Source: an uncultured Paracoccaceae bacterium
GTDB taxonomy: Bacteria; Pseudomonadota; Alphaproteobacteria; Rhodobacterales; Rhodobacteraceae
NCBI GenBank assembly: GCA_937895435.1
Contig: CALAXT010000055.1
Location: forward strand, 1-64,000
DNA: 64,000 bases
Reading direction: 5' to 3'
In this document: positions 55,156 to 63,601 of the stretch, piece by piece
Numbering within the stretch: the stretch's first letter is position 1
Layout: the number at the start of each line of letters is the position of its first letter
Notes under the pieces: generated by a model
Told to the model about the DNA's origin: nothing
The model's input: the letters and a program-made list of their open reading frames with translations, nothing else
Database searches by the model: none
Program-made: the position numbers and the translations under genes

Positions 55156-56145
55156 ATGGACAGGTTCGCAGGTCAAAAAAGCGCAGTGTCGCATCTCTAT
55201 CCCCCGATTGATCCATTTGATCAGCGGATGTTGGATGTTGGCGATGGACATAAGATCTATGTTGAGCAGTGTGGTCATCCGCAGGGCATGCCTGTTGTGG
55301 TGCTTCATGGCGGGCCAGGGGGTGGGTGCAGCCCAACGATGCGGCGGTATTTTGACCCCAGTGTGTACCGTATCGTGCTGTTTGATCAGCGTGGGTGTGG
55401 CCGGTCGCGCCCGCATGCATCAGTTACTGCCAACACAACCGCACATCTGATTGGCGATATTGAACAAATTCGCCGTACCTTGGGCATTGATCGCTGGCTG
55501 GTGTTTGGGGGCAGTTGGGGGGCGACACTTGCGCTGCTTTATGCCCAAGCGCACCCAGAGCGCGCTGCCCACTTGGTGCTGCGTGGCGTGTTTTTGATGA
55601 CGCAGGCAGAGCTGGATTGGTTTTATGGTGGTGGGGCAGGTCGGTTTTGGCCTGACCTTTGGGCGCGGTTTTGTGAAATTATTCCAGAAGATGAGCGCGG
55701 TGATCTTATTGCGGCCTATCACCGTCGATTGTTTTCGGGCGATATGATGCTGGAAACCCGCTTTGCCCGTGCATGGTCCGGTTGGGAAAATGCCTTGGCA
55801 TCGGTTGACCATGATGGCCGAACGATTGATGGCCCCGCCGAATACGCTCGCGCCTTTGCCCGGTTGGAAAATCACTATTTCGTCAATGGTGGTTTTTTAG
55901 AGCATGATGGCCAGATTGAGGCCCAGCTGCACCGCTTGGCTGATGTGCCCGGCACGATCGTGCAGGGGCGGTTGGATATGATTTGTCCGCCCACGGCGGC
56001 ATGGCGTCTGGCCCAAGGCTGGCGCAGGTCAGTGCTGCGCATGGTTCCGGCAGCTGGGCATGCGCTGTCAGAGCCGGGGATCAGTGCGGCCCTGATCGCA
56101 GCCACCGATGCCTTGCGGGGCCGCGAGGCGGTTTTGGGGTTGTAA
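55156..56145 (+). CDS. pip: Proline iminopeptidase
   Basis: 329 residues. Alpha/beta-hydrolase that removes N-terminal proline. VVVLHGGPGGGCSPTMRRYF near residue 40 is the oxyanion-hole HGGPGG, then VLFDQRGCGRSRPHA, the nucleophile elbow LVFGGSWGATLALLYAQAHP near 112 (Ser), and FLMTQAELDWFYGGGAGRFW. Late Asp (QGRLDMICPP) and His (PAAGHALSEP) complete the triad. I chose the ATG at 55156; the longer frame overlaps ubiG. Confidence 0.92.
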   Translation: MDRFAGQKSAVSHLYPPIDPFDQRMLDVGDGHKIYVEQCGHPQGMPVVVLHGGPGGGCSPTMRRYFDPSVYRIVLFDQRGCGRSRPHASVTANTTAHLIGDIEQIRRTLGIDRWLVFGGSWGATLALLYAQAHPERAAHLVLRGVFLMTQAELDWFYGGGAGRFWPDLWARFCEIIPEDERGDLIAAYHRRLFSGDMMLETRFARAWSGWENALASVDHDGRTIDGPAEYARAFARLENHYFVNGGFLEHDGQIEAQLHRLADVPGTIVQGRLDMICPPTAAWRLAQGWRRSVLRMVPAAGHALSEPGISAALIAATDALRGREAVLGL

Positions 56146-56149
56146 CCGC

Positions 56150-57034
56150 CTATTGGTCAGATTGGCCTTTACCATAATAAAGCCCCATCACATGTTCCGC
56201 TTGGGCAAAAAACAGCCAACGTCCGGCCAAAACACCCACCACGTGACTGGCCAGCGCCACAGCAGCCTCGGTGTGACCGGGGTCCGTGGCCATGACAATT
56301 GCCGGCAGTGTATAGCCCAGCAGCATCGAAATCACGCGTAACCGTTTGATATGTTTCCGCCCAATTTGGTGCACCATCTCGCGCAGCAGATAATTCTCGC
56401 CAGTATGGGGGGCGGCAAAGGCGCGCACCTTACCAATCGCGCCAAGTCCTGTTGCACTCTCGATAGTGCTGTGTGGCTTTTCGGCCCGGTTGTCGCCTGT
56501 GACCCACGCCACACCTTGTAAAATTCCGCCCAGCAGCATTAAAAAAGCTGCCAGAAAGACCAAACTTGCCAGTGCCGCGCCACCGGCAGCGGCTATCGTC
56601 AGAAAGAGGGCCGGAGTTGTCCAGCTGTTCCAGCGTGGCACGGTTTTCAGTTGGGCATAGATCATCGCAGTGGCAAAAACGGTTGCTGCGCAAAGCGCCG
56701 CGCCTATGGCACCTAAAATGGGCAGTCGTTCACCGGCAAACACCCAAATTGCACCATAAAGTGCCATCACCGACAGGGCGGCCACTGACATCACCGCCTC
56801 ACGCGACAGCCAGCTGCTGCGCCATTGACTAAAGGCACGCCAAGCGCGTTGTGGATTGCCCAAATGCAGCGCGGCCGCCCCCAGCCCGATGCCCGCGAGC
56901 ACAAAGCCCAAACCTAAAAACGTGGCAGCAACCCAGCCGCTGACGTCTGGATAGCCTAGGCCCAACCAAAACAGCAGCCCAAAGCCCAAGCCCGACAGCG
57001 TGGTAAAAATGATCAGTGAGGGTGCAGGATGCAT
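56150..57034 (-). CDS. soeC: SoeC-like membrane anchor (DmsC/NrfD type)
   Basis: 294 residues with about eight membrane helices. It matches the DmsC-like anchor: HPAPSLIIFTTLSGLGFGLL at the N-terminus, LGAAALHLGNPQRAWRAFSQ near residue 52, WRSSWLSREAVMSVAALSVM near 72. It would pass electrons from the Fe-S subunit to quinone. Two bases after soeB, third gene of the operon. A DMSO-reductase anchor is the alternative; context and the cytoplasmic catalytic subunit favour SoeC. Confidence 0.72.
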   Translation of the reverse strand: MHPAPSLIIFTTLSGLGFGLLFWLGLGYPDVSGWVAATFLGLGFVLAGIGLGAAALHLGNPQRAWRAFSQWRSSWLSREAVMSVAALSVMALYGAIWVFAGERLPILGAIGAALCAATVFATAMIYAQLKTVPRWNSWTTPALFLTIAAAGGAALASLVFLAAFLMLLGGILQGVAWVTGDNRAEKPHSTIESATGLGAIGKVRAFAAPHTGENYLLREMVHQIGRKHIKRLRVISMLLGYTLPAIVMATDPGHTEAAVALASHVVGVLAGRWLFFAQAEHVMGLYYGKGQSDQ

Positions 57035-57036
57035 GT

Positions 57037-57792
57037 TTATTCCCCCTTGCCCGGCAGCGAATCAAGCGCACGGTCAAGCCACCCCAAAAAGCCGCCCGCA
57101 TCAACATTGACAGTAGGCATGGCTTTGGGTGGGGCCTTGGCCAGCGTATCTTTCAGGCGGGGCGGCAGATATTTGTTCACAGGTTTTGTTCCCAATTCTG
57201 GCATCAGATCAAAGCCGCCCCGATCGGCGACCAACTGGCTGACGGCGCTGGTGGGGTCGCCCAAATCGCCGAAATGGCGCGCACCCGACGGGCAGGTGCG
57301 CACACAGGCGGGCACGCGGTCGATCTCGGGCAAGTTTTCATTGTAAATGCGATCAACGCAGAGCGTGCATTTTTTCATCACCCCGGCAGCAGCATCCATT
57401 TCGCGCGCCCCATAAGGGCATGCCCATGCACACAGCCCGCAACCGATACACGCATCTTCATTTACCAGCACAATGCCGTCTTCCACCCGTTTATAGCTGG
57501 CCCCGGTTGGGCAGACAGTAACGCAGGGCGCATCGTCACAATGCAGGCAGGATTTTGGAAAATGGATCAGCTGTGTGGGGGCGGACTCGGGCTGCACCTC
57601 ATAGGAATGTACCCGGTTCAAAAATGTGCCCAGCGGGTTTGCGCCATAGGGGTCTGCATCCGACAGGGGCGCACCATAGTTTTCCGTGTTCCAGCCTTTG
57701 CAAGATACCACACAGGCGTGGCAGCCAACACAGGTATCAAGGTCAATTACCAGGCCCAGTTTCTTGGTGCCGCAGGGGGGCAGTGTGGTCAT
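57037..57792 (-). CDS. soeB: SoeB-like four-cluster ferredoxin subunit
   Basis: 251 residues, no signal peptide. Four [4Fe-4S] binding sets are visible: CVGCHACVVSCKGWN near residue 18, CLHCDDAPCVTVCPTGASY near 75, CIGCGLCAWACPYGARE near 109, and CTLCVDRIYNENLPEIDRVP with later CVRTCPSGARHFG near 140-165. This is the DmsB/SoeB arrangement. It shuttles electrons from the molybdenum subunit to the membrane anchor. ATGA overlap with soeA. Confidence 0.75.
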   Translation of the reverse strand: MTTLPPCGTKKLGLVIDLDTCVGCHACVVSCKGWNTENYGAPLSDADPYGANPLGTFLNRVHSYEVQPESAPTQLIHFPKSCLHCDDAPCVTVCPTGASYKRVEDGIVLVNEDACIGCGLCAWACPYGAREMDAAAGVMKKCTLCVDRIYNENLPEIDRVPACVRTCPSGARHFGDLGDPTSAVSQLVADRGGFDLMPELGTKPVNKYLPPRLKDTLAKAPPKAMPTVNVDAGGFLGWLDRALDSLPGKGE

Positions 57793-60608
57793 GATTTTTT
57801 TCCCTGTTCCAGCAGCTGTGGGCCTTGGCCTACGGGTGAGGCCAGCGTGTCAAATTGTGGCTGTGCGGCATCAGGGGCGGGGACTTTTTTAATGGCCACA
57901 CGTAAATCAAACCATGCGGCCTGTCCGGTGATTGGGTCAGAATTGGCCCAACGCAGCCCGTCGCCTTTGGGGGGCAACAATTCATGAATCAGGTGGTTTA
58001 GCAAAAACCCCTTGGTCGCTTCTGGTGCATCTTTGTCCAGGGCCCACGCGCCGCGGCGTTTGCCTATGGCGTTCCATGTCCAAACTGTATGCGGGTTTAG
58101 CGCTGCATTCAGCGCAACGGGCACTGTGATTGCCCCATGCGCTGATGACAGTTGCGCCCAATCCCCCTCGGAAAAGCCGTGATCATCCCAGATATTTTTT
58201 GGCAGATAGAGCGGGTTATGGCCGTGAATTTGCCGCAGCCAAGCGTTCTGTGACCCCCAAGAATGATACATCGCCATGGGCCGTTGCGTTAGTGCATGCA
58301 GGGGAAACGCGTCTGTATCTACGGCGCCATCTTCAAACGGAGGATACCAGATCGGCAGCGGGTCCATCGCTTGTTTCAGCCGCTCGCGCAGATGCTCGGG
58401 TGGCTGGCGGTCACCGTGGCCCTCTGCTGCCGCCTGAAATCGGCGCATTGGTTCGCTATAAAGATTGAACAGATATGGCAGCGGTTTGTCATAAAGCCCA
58501 ATTTTTACCGCCCAATCCTGATAGGCGGTGTTCCAAGGTTTAAAATAGGCGGCCTCGGCGGGGACATGCGCCATCCAAAAGCTGCCGTTTTCAATATAAC
58601 GGTTCAATTGGTCGGGGTTGGGCGCGCCCCGGCCCTGACCACAGCCATCTTCGCCACGAAACCCAGCCAGTGGGCCAACGCCGGGCCTGCGTTCGTGGTT
58701 GACGATATAATCGGCATAATCAGTATATTTCGCACCACCGTCTTCGGTCACAAAGCCGGGCAAGCCCAGGCGTGCGCCCAGATCCACCAAAACCGATTGG
58801 AATCCGCGCACATCGCGGTCGGGTTCAATCACCGGCCAGCGGATTGCATCGGCCGCGGCATCAGCCTCACAGATTGGGCGGTCTAGCAGGCTGATACAAT
58901 CGTGGCGTTCAAGATAGGTGGTATCTGGCAAGATCAGATCAGCATAGGCCACCATTTCCGATGAATAGGCATCGGAATAGATGATGCGTGGAATGACATA
59001 GTTGCCGCTTTCATCGGTGTCGGTCAGCATCTCAATGACGCCGCGTGTGTTCATCGACGAATTCCACGCCATATTCGCCATATACAGCATCAGCGTGTCT
59101 ATTTTATAGGGATCGCCAGCATGTGCATTGGAAATCACCATATGCATCAGCCCATGGGCTGACATTGGCGCTTCCCAAGAAAATGCCTTGTCGATCCGGG
59201 CTGGGGTGCCATCGGGGCGCAGTGCCAGATCGGCTGGGCCGGTGACATAGCCCAAATGCGGCCCATCCAGAGGTTTGCCGGGCGTGACCTGACAATGCGG
59301 CTTGGGGTGCGCATCAAACGGTTTGGGATAAGGTGGTTTGAACCGCATGCCACCGGGCCGTTCAATGGCCCCAAGCAGCATTTGCAGCAAGTGCAGTGCT
59401 CGGCAGGTTTGAAAGCCGTTAGAATGTGCCGAAATCCCGCGCATGGCGTGAAAGCTGACAGGCCGCCCGGTCATACTGGCGTGATGAGTGCCGCGAAAGT
59501 CGGTCCAAGGTTGGGGAATTTCGATCGCTTCGTCAAAGGCCACGCGGGCCAGTTCCGCTGCCATGCCACGTATACGTTCAGCCGAAATGCCAACGCGGTC
59601 TGCGACTGTATCGGGCGCATATTCTTTGGTCAGATAGCGGGTGGCAATCTGATGCATCACGGCGCGATGCGTAATGCCATCGCGCGTCAGGGTCCCGGTT
59701 AGGTCTGGCAAAATGCCCGGGCTGTCAAAGGCCATTGGCGTGCCAGATGCGCTGTCAATCACTAACGGTTTTCCCGCGTCATTGCGCAAAAACAGCCCAA
59801 ATTCCGCTGATGCAGGATCAGCATTGACCAAAACAGGCGCATTGGTGAAGCGCGCCAGATACTCCAGATCAATTTGGCCAGCGCGGAGCAACTCATGCAC
59901 CATCGCCAAAATGAACAACCCGTCGGTGCCGGGTGTGATTTCAACCCAGTCATCCGCAACCGCGTTATACCCTGTCCGGATTGGGTTCACGCCAACAATA
60001 CGGGCACCCCGTTCCTTAAGCCGACCAATACCCATTTTGATTGGATTGCTGTCATGGTCTTCGGCCACACCAAACAGCATGAAAAATTTGGTGTGATCCC
60101 AGTCGGGTTGGCCAAATTCCCAAAAACTGCCACCGACAGAATAGATGCCGGCTGCCGCCATATTGACCGAACAAAAGCCACCATGGGCAGCATAATTGGG
60201 CGTGCCATAAGATTGCGCCCACAGGCTGGTGAAGCTTTGCGATTGGTCGCGCCCAGTGAAAAAGGCCAGTTTTTCTGGTGCGGTGGCACGCAGGGGGGCC
60301 AGCCAGTCTACGGCTGTTTGCAGCGCCTCATCCCAACTGATTTCCTCAAACTGCCCTGATCCGCGCGGCCCCACCCGTTTAAGCGGCGCGCGCAACCGCG
60401 ACGGTGCGTTAACCTGCATGATCCCCGCAGATCCTTTGGCACACAGCACGCCTTTGTTCACAGGATGGTCTCGGTTGCCCTCAATATAGGCGACTTTGCC
60501 GTCTTTTAGATGCACATCGATGCCGCAGCGACAGGCGCACATATAGCATGTGGTCTTGCGAATTTCATCGGAAACAGGTGGCGAAGTGTCAAGAAAGGGC
60601 GCGGTCAT
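57789..60608 (-). CDS. soeA: SoeA-like sulfite dehydrogenase (quinone), molybdopterin subunit
   Basis: 939 residues. Complex iron-sulfur molybdoenzyme family. The N-terminal [4Fe-4S] set is CYMCACRCGIDV...CAKGSAG near residues 20-58. No Tat signal is present, so it is cytoplasmic, as known for SoeA and unlike periplasmic DmsA. MPT-binding motifs include HGGFCSVNMAAAGIYS near 148 and LYMANMAWNSSMNTRGVIEM. Oxidation of sulfite to sulfate, for example from taurine or other sulfonates, is the likely role. I chose the ATG at 60608; other molybdenum reductases remain possible. Confidence 0.75.
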   Translation of the reverse strand: MTAPFLDTSPPVSDEIRKTTCYMCACRCGIDVHLKDGKVAYIEGNRDHPVNKGVLCAKGSAGIMQVNAPSRLRAPLKRVGPRGSGQFEEISWDEALQTAVDWLAPLRATAPEKLAFFTGRDQSQSFTSLWAQSYGTPNYAAHGGFCSVNMAAAGIYSVGGSFWEFGQPDWDHTKFFMLFGVAEDHDSNPIKMGIGRLKERGARIVGVNPIRTGYNAVADDWVEITPGTDGLFILAMVHELLRAGQIDLEYLARFTNAPVLVNADPASAEFGLFLRNDAGKPLVIDSASGTPMAFDSPGILPDLTGTLTRDGITHRAVMHQIATRYLTKEYAPDTVADRVGISAERIRGMAAELARVAFDEAIEIPQPWTDFRGTHHASMTGRPVSFHAMRGISAHSNGFQTCRALHLLQMLLGAIERPGGMRFKPPYPKPFDAHPKPHCQVTPGKPLDGPHLGYVTGPADLALRPDGTPARIDKAFSWEAPMSAHGLMHMVISNAHAGDPYKIDTLMLYMANMAWNSSMNTRGVIEMLTDTDESGNYVIPRIIYSDAYSSEMVAYADLILPDTTYLERHDCISLLDRPICEADAAADAIRWPVIEPDRDVRGFQSVLVDLGARLGLPGFVTEDGGAKYTDYADYIVNHERRPGVGPLAGFRGEDGCGQGRGAPNPDQLNRYIENGSFWMAHVPAEAAYFKPWNTAYQDWAVKIGLYDKPLPYLFNLYSEPMRRFQAAAEGHGDRQPPEHLRERLKQAMDPLPIWYPPFEDGAVDTDAFPLHALTQRPMAMYHSWGSQNAWLRQIHGHNPLYLPKNIWDDHGFSEGDWAQLSSAHGAITVPVALNAALNPHTVWTWNAIGKRRGAWALDKDAPEATKGFLLNHLIHELLPPKGDGLRWANSDPITGQAAWFDLRVAIKKVPAPDAAQPQFDTLASPVGQGPQLLEQGKKS

Positions 60609-60789
60609 GGCAGGGTCGGACCTTTGCTGTCGAGTTTTTCTGCGCGGTGACGCATGGTTTGGTGCATTCATCGCGAAACTGCACGGCTTTGCAAGGGTGG
60701 GTGTGGAAAACCTGCTGTGTGGCGTTGTGCTGATTTTGGCTTGGCCGGGGCGTTTGTGCTGATAAAACGCTGCAAACAGGAGACGCGAC

Positions 60790-61689
60790 ATGAGCCATGA
60801 CGTCAGCACCCATACCGCCGAAGAAGATGCCCGCAATGACCAAATTTTGATTTGGGTGAATGGCAAGCTGCTGCCGCGATCACAGGCGATGGTCAGTGTC
60901 TATGACTCGGGGTTTTTGCTGGGTGATGGCGTTTGGGAAGGGCTGCGGCTTTATGACGGCCGCTGGTCGTTCATGGATGACCATCTTGATCGCCTGTTTG
61001 AAGCGGCCAAGGCGATTGATCTAGACCTGCCGCTGGATCGGGCTGGTATTGCGCGTGCGATTTTTGACACGCAGACTGCAAATGACATGCAGACCGACGC
61101 CCATGCCCGGCTGATGGTAACGCGGGGGGTGAAAACCCGGCCTTTTCAACACCCCGCCTTGTCGCGTTCAGGGCCGACCATGGTCATCATCATGGAACAT
61201 TCCCGCCCGTCCATTCCGCGGCCCATCCGGCTTGCAACTGTGCCACATTTGCGCGGCCTGCCGATGACACAAGACCCAAAACTGAACAGTCATTCGAAAT
61301 TGAATTGCATCTTGGCCTGTATCGCAGCCGAAAAGGCTGGCGCGGATGAGGCACTGATGTTGGATTTTCATGGGTTCGTTAACACCACCAATGCCTGCAA
61401 TTTTTTCATTGTACGCAAGGGTGCCGTTTGGACCAGCACAGGTGATTACTGTATGAACGGCATCACCAGACAAAAGGTGATCGATCTTTGCCGCGCTAAT
61501 GATATCCCCATATTTGAACGAAATTACTCATTGGTTGATACATATGGCGCGGATGAGGCATTTTTGACCGGCACGTTTGGCGCACAAACGCCTGTGGGCG
61601 AAATTGACGGCCGAATGATTGGCACCGGTCAAATGGGGCCTGTCACCCAAAGATTGCGCGATCTCTACAAGGCGCTGGTGTTGGCATGA
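60790..61689 (+). CDS. Class IV aminotransferase (BCAT/D-amino acid aminotransferase fold)
   Basis: 299 residues, PLP enzyme. IWVNGKLLPRSQAMVSVYDS and SGFLLGDGVWEGLRLYDGRW are the N-terminal class IV motifs. The PLP-binding Lys is in LNSHSKLNCILACIAAEKAG near residue 178, followed by GADEALMLDFHGFVNTTNAC with the phosphate-binding Glu position replaced by VNTTN. LTGTFGAQTPVGEIDGRMIG is the C-terminal cofactor loop. The amino donor is unknown. ATGA overlap with the sulfotransferase-like gene; divergent from soeA by 181 bases. Confidence 0.85.
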   Translation: MSHDVSTHTAEEDARNDQILIWVNGKLLPRSQAMVSVYDSGFLLGDGVWEGLRLYDGRWSFMDDHLDRLFEAAKAIDLDLPLDRAGIARAIFDTQTANDMQTDAHARLMVTRGVKTRPFQHPALSRSGPTMVIIMEHSRPSIPRPIRLATVPHLRGLPMTQDPKLNSHSKLNCILACIAAEKAGADEALMLDFHGFVNTTNACNFFIVRKGAVWTSTGDYCMNGITRQKVIDLCRANDIPIFERNYSLVDTYGADEAFLTGTFGAQTPVGEIDGRMIGTGQMGPVTQRLRDLYKALVLA

Positions 61690-62429
61690 ACATCGCCATG
61701 TGGTCAGGCCCGCGCAATCTTTCTACGGCGCTGATGTATGCTTTCGCCGCACGCAGCGATTGCGCGGTGTGGGATGAGCCGTTTTACAGCCCTTATTTGG
61801 CAACGACGGGCATTGACCATCCGATGTGTGATGCGGTGATTGCCGCGCATGATGCAGACGCTGGCCGGGTGGCCGCAGCCTGCGCTGGGCCCGCACCACA
61901 ACAAAAGCCGCTTTTTTATCAAAAGCATATGACGCTTCATATGATCCCTGAATTTCCACGGGGTTTCATGCCTACTTGTACGAATGTCTTTTTGATTCGG
62001 CACCCGGCGCGGGTGATCGCCAGCTATGCCCGCAAACGCGAAGGGCCGACGTTAAGCGATATCGGTTTCGTACAGCAGGCGGCACTTTTTGATGAAGTGG
62101 CTGATGATTTGGGTGCCCCACCCTTGGTTTTGGACGCGGCAGATGTCTTGGCAGATCCTGCGGCGGCACTTTTGGCGCTGTGTACGGCGTTGCAGGTGCC
62201 GTTTCAGCCGCAGATGCTGCATTGGCCTGTGGGTGGCAATGCGGCAGATGGGGTGTGGGCGGCGCATTGGTATGGCGCGGTGCATAACTCTACTGGGTTT
62301 GCTGAACCCGAGGGTGCTCCACCCGTCTTGTCGGAAGAATATCAGCCGCTTTTGCAGGCCGCGCTGCCTTTTTACGAGCGTTTGTTTGAATATCGTATTT
62401 GCCCCACCCAAACAGACCTGCAGCCATGA
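61686..62429 (+). CDS. Sulfotransferase-like P-loop protein
   Basis: 247 residues, no signal peptide. NIAMWSGPRNLSTALMYAFA at the N-terminus is a sulfotransferase-type 5' phosphosulfate-binding loop, with Arg-Asn in place of the usual Lys-(S/T). VFLIRHPARVIASYARKREG near residue 104 matches the 3' phosphate-binding IxRxPxxxxxS motif. LVLDAADVLADPAAALLALC follows as the C-terminal PAPS-region helix. Whether it transfers sulfuryl groups is not known. It is coupled by four-base overlaps to both neighbours. Confidence 0.75.
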   Translation: MNIAMWSGPRNLSTALMYAFAARSDCAVWDEPFYSPYLATTGIDHPMCDAVIAAHDADAGRVAAACAGPAPQQKPLFYQKHMTLHMIPEFPRGFMPTCTNVFLIRHPARVIASYARKREGPTLSDIGFVQQAALFDEVADDLGAPPLVLDAADVLADPAAALLALCTALQVPFQPQMLHWPVGGNAADGVWAAHWYGAVHNSTGFAEPEGAPPVLSEEYQPLLQAALPFYERLFEYRICPTQTDLQP

Positions 62430-63601
62430 GCCCTGCGCCGATCATACGTGCCCGGCGGCTTCGCCTTGGGTTTGTCGGTGGTGGTGGGGGGCTCATTGGT
62501 CAAACCCATGCCAATGGCGCGCGTTTGTCCAATGCGTGGGATGTTGTTGCTGGTGCGCTGTCATCTGACCCGGATCGGGCGCAGGCCTCAGGCCGGGCGT
62601 GGCAGTTGGCTGATGACAGGATCTATTCTGATTTTCGTGAAATGGCCCGGGCTGAGGCGGCGCGCCCTGATGGCATAGACGCCGTGGCCATTGTCACACC
62701 CAATTACCTGCATGCCCCGGTTGCCCATGCGTTTATGGATGCAGGGATTGATATCATCAGTGATAAGCCGTTGACCACGAACATGGCTGAGGCCAAGGCT
62801 TTATTGGCCAAACAGCAGCAAAGTGGTGTGATCTTTGGCTTGACCCATGTGTACGCCTGTCACGTGATGGTGCGTCAGGCACGTGAAATGGTGGCGCGCG
62901 GGATGATTGGTGACATCCGCCAAATCCACGTTGAATATTTTCAGGACTGGGCGCTTGGATTGCAAGACAGTGCGGTCGCTGCCGATGGGCCGTGGCGGTT
63001 GGACCCTTTGCGGGGCGGCGAAACCTTTACGGTGGGCGATATCGGAACGCATGCTGAACATCTGGCACGGTTTGTCAGCGGCTTGCCGCTGACGGCGCTG
63101 CGTGCTGAATTTCATGTGACAGGTGGGCCAAAAAGGTTGGAAGATACCGCCTTCATGATGCTGCGCTTTGGCGATAATGTCCCGGGGACGCTGCTGGTCA
63201 GTCAGGCGATGGCGGGCAGCGCTTGTGGTCTGCGTCTGCGGATGAGTGGCACGTTGGCCAGTTTGGAATGGTGCGCCGAAACGCCCGAGATTTTGCAGTT
63301 TCGTCCCATTGATGCGCCAATGCAGGTGCTGACCCGTGGCCATGGCGCCGGTATTTTTTCACCCGCCGCACAGTTGGTGCGCATGCCGCGTGGCCATCCC
63401 GAAGCACTGACAGATGCTTGGGCCAATCTTTATCTTGAGCTGGCCACGGCGATTGCCGCCCGCCGTGGCACAGTTGCCCCCTTTGGGGCTGGTGTGGTGG
63501 CATTTGCCACGATTGAGGACGGCCTGCGCGGCATGGCGTTTTGTCAATCAGCGGTTTTGTCTCATGCAAACGGGCTTTGGGTTCGGATTGAGGGCGTGTG
63601 A
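62426..63601 (+). CDS. Gfo/Idh/MocA-family oxidoreductase
   Basis: 391 residues. NAD(P)-binding Rossmann start LRLGFVGGGGGLIGQTHANG near residue 12, then AVAIVTPNYLHAPVAHAFMD near 88 and DIISDKPLTTNMAEAKALLA near 110 (the EKP-like motif, here DKP). FTVGDIGTHAEHLARFVSGL near 205 supplies the catalytic Asp-x-x-x-His pair. Substrates are usually sugars, polyols or their derivatives. I chose the ATG at 62426, overlapping the previous stop. It ends next to a convergent partial gene. Confidence 0.88.
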   Translation: MSPAPIIRARRLRLGFVGGGGGLIGQTHANGARLSNAWDVVAGALSSDPDRAQASGRAWQLADDRIYSDFREMARAEAARPDGIDAVAIVTPNYLHAPVAHAFMDAGIDIISDKPLTTNMAEAKALLAKQQQSGVIFGLTHVYACHVMVRQAREMVARGMIGDIRQIHVEYFQDWALGLQDSAVAADGPWRLDPLRGGETFTVGDIGTHAEHLARFVSGLPLTALRAEFHVTGGPKRLEDTAFMMLRFGDNVPGTLLVSQAMAGSACGLRLRMSGTLASLEWCAETPEILQFRPIDAPMQVLTRGHGAGIFSPAAQLVRMPRGHPEALTDAWANLYLELATAIAARRGTVAPFGAGVVAFATIEDGLRGMAFCQSAVLSHANGLWVRIEGV

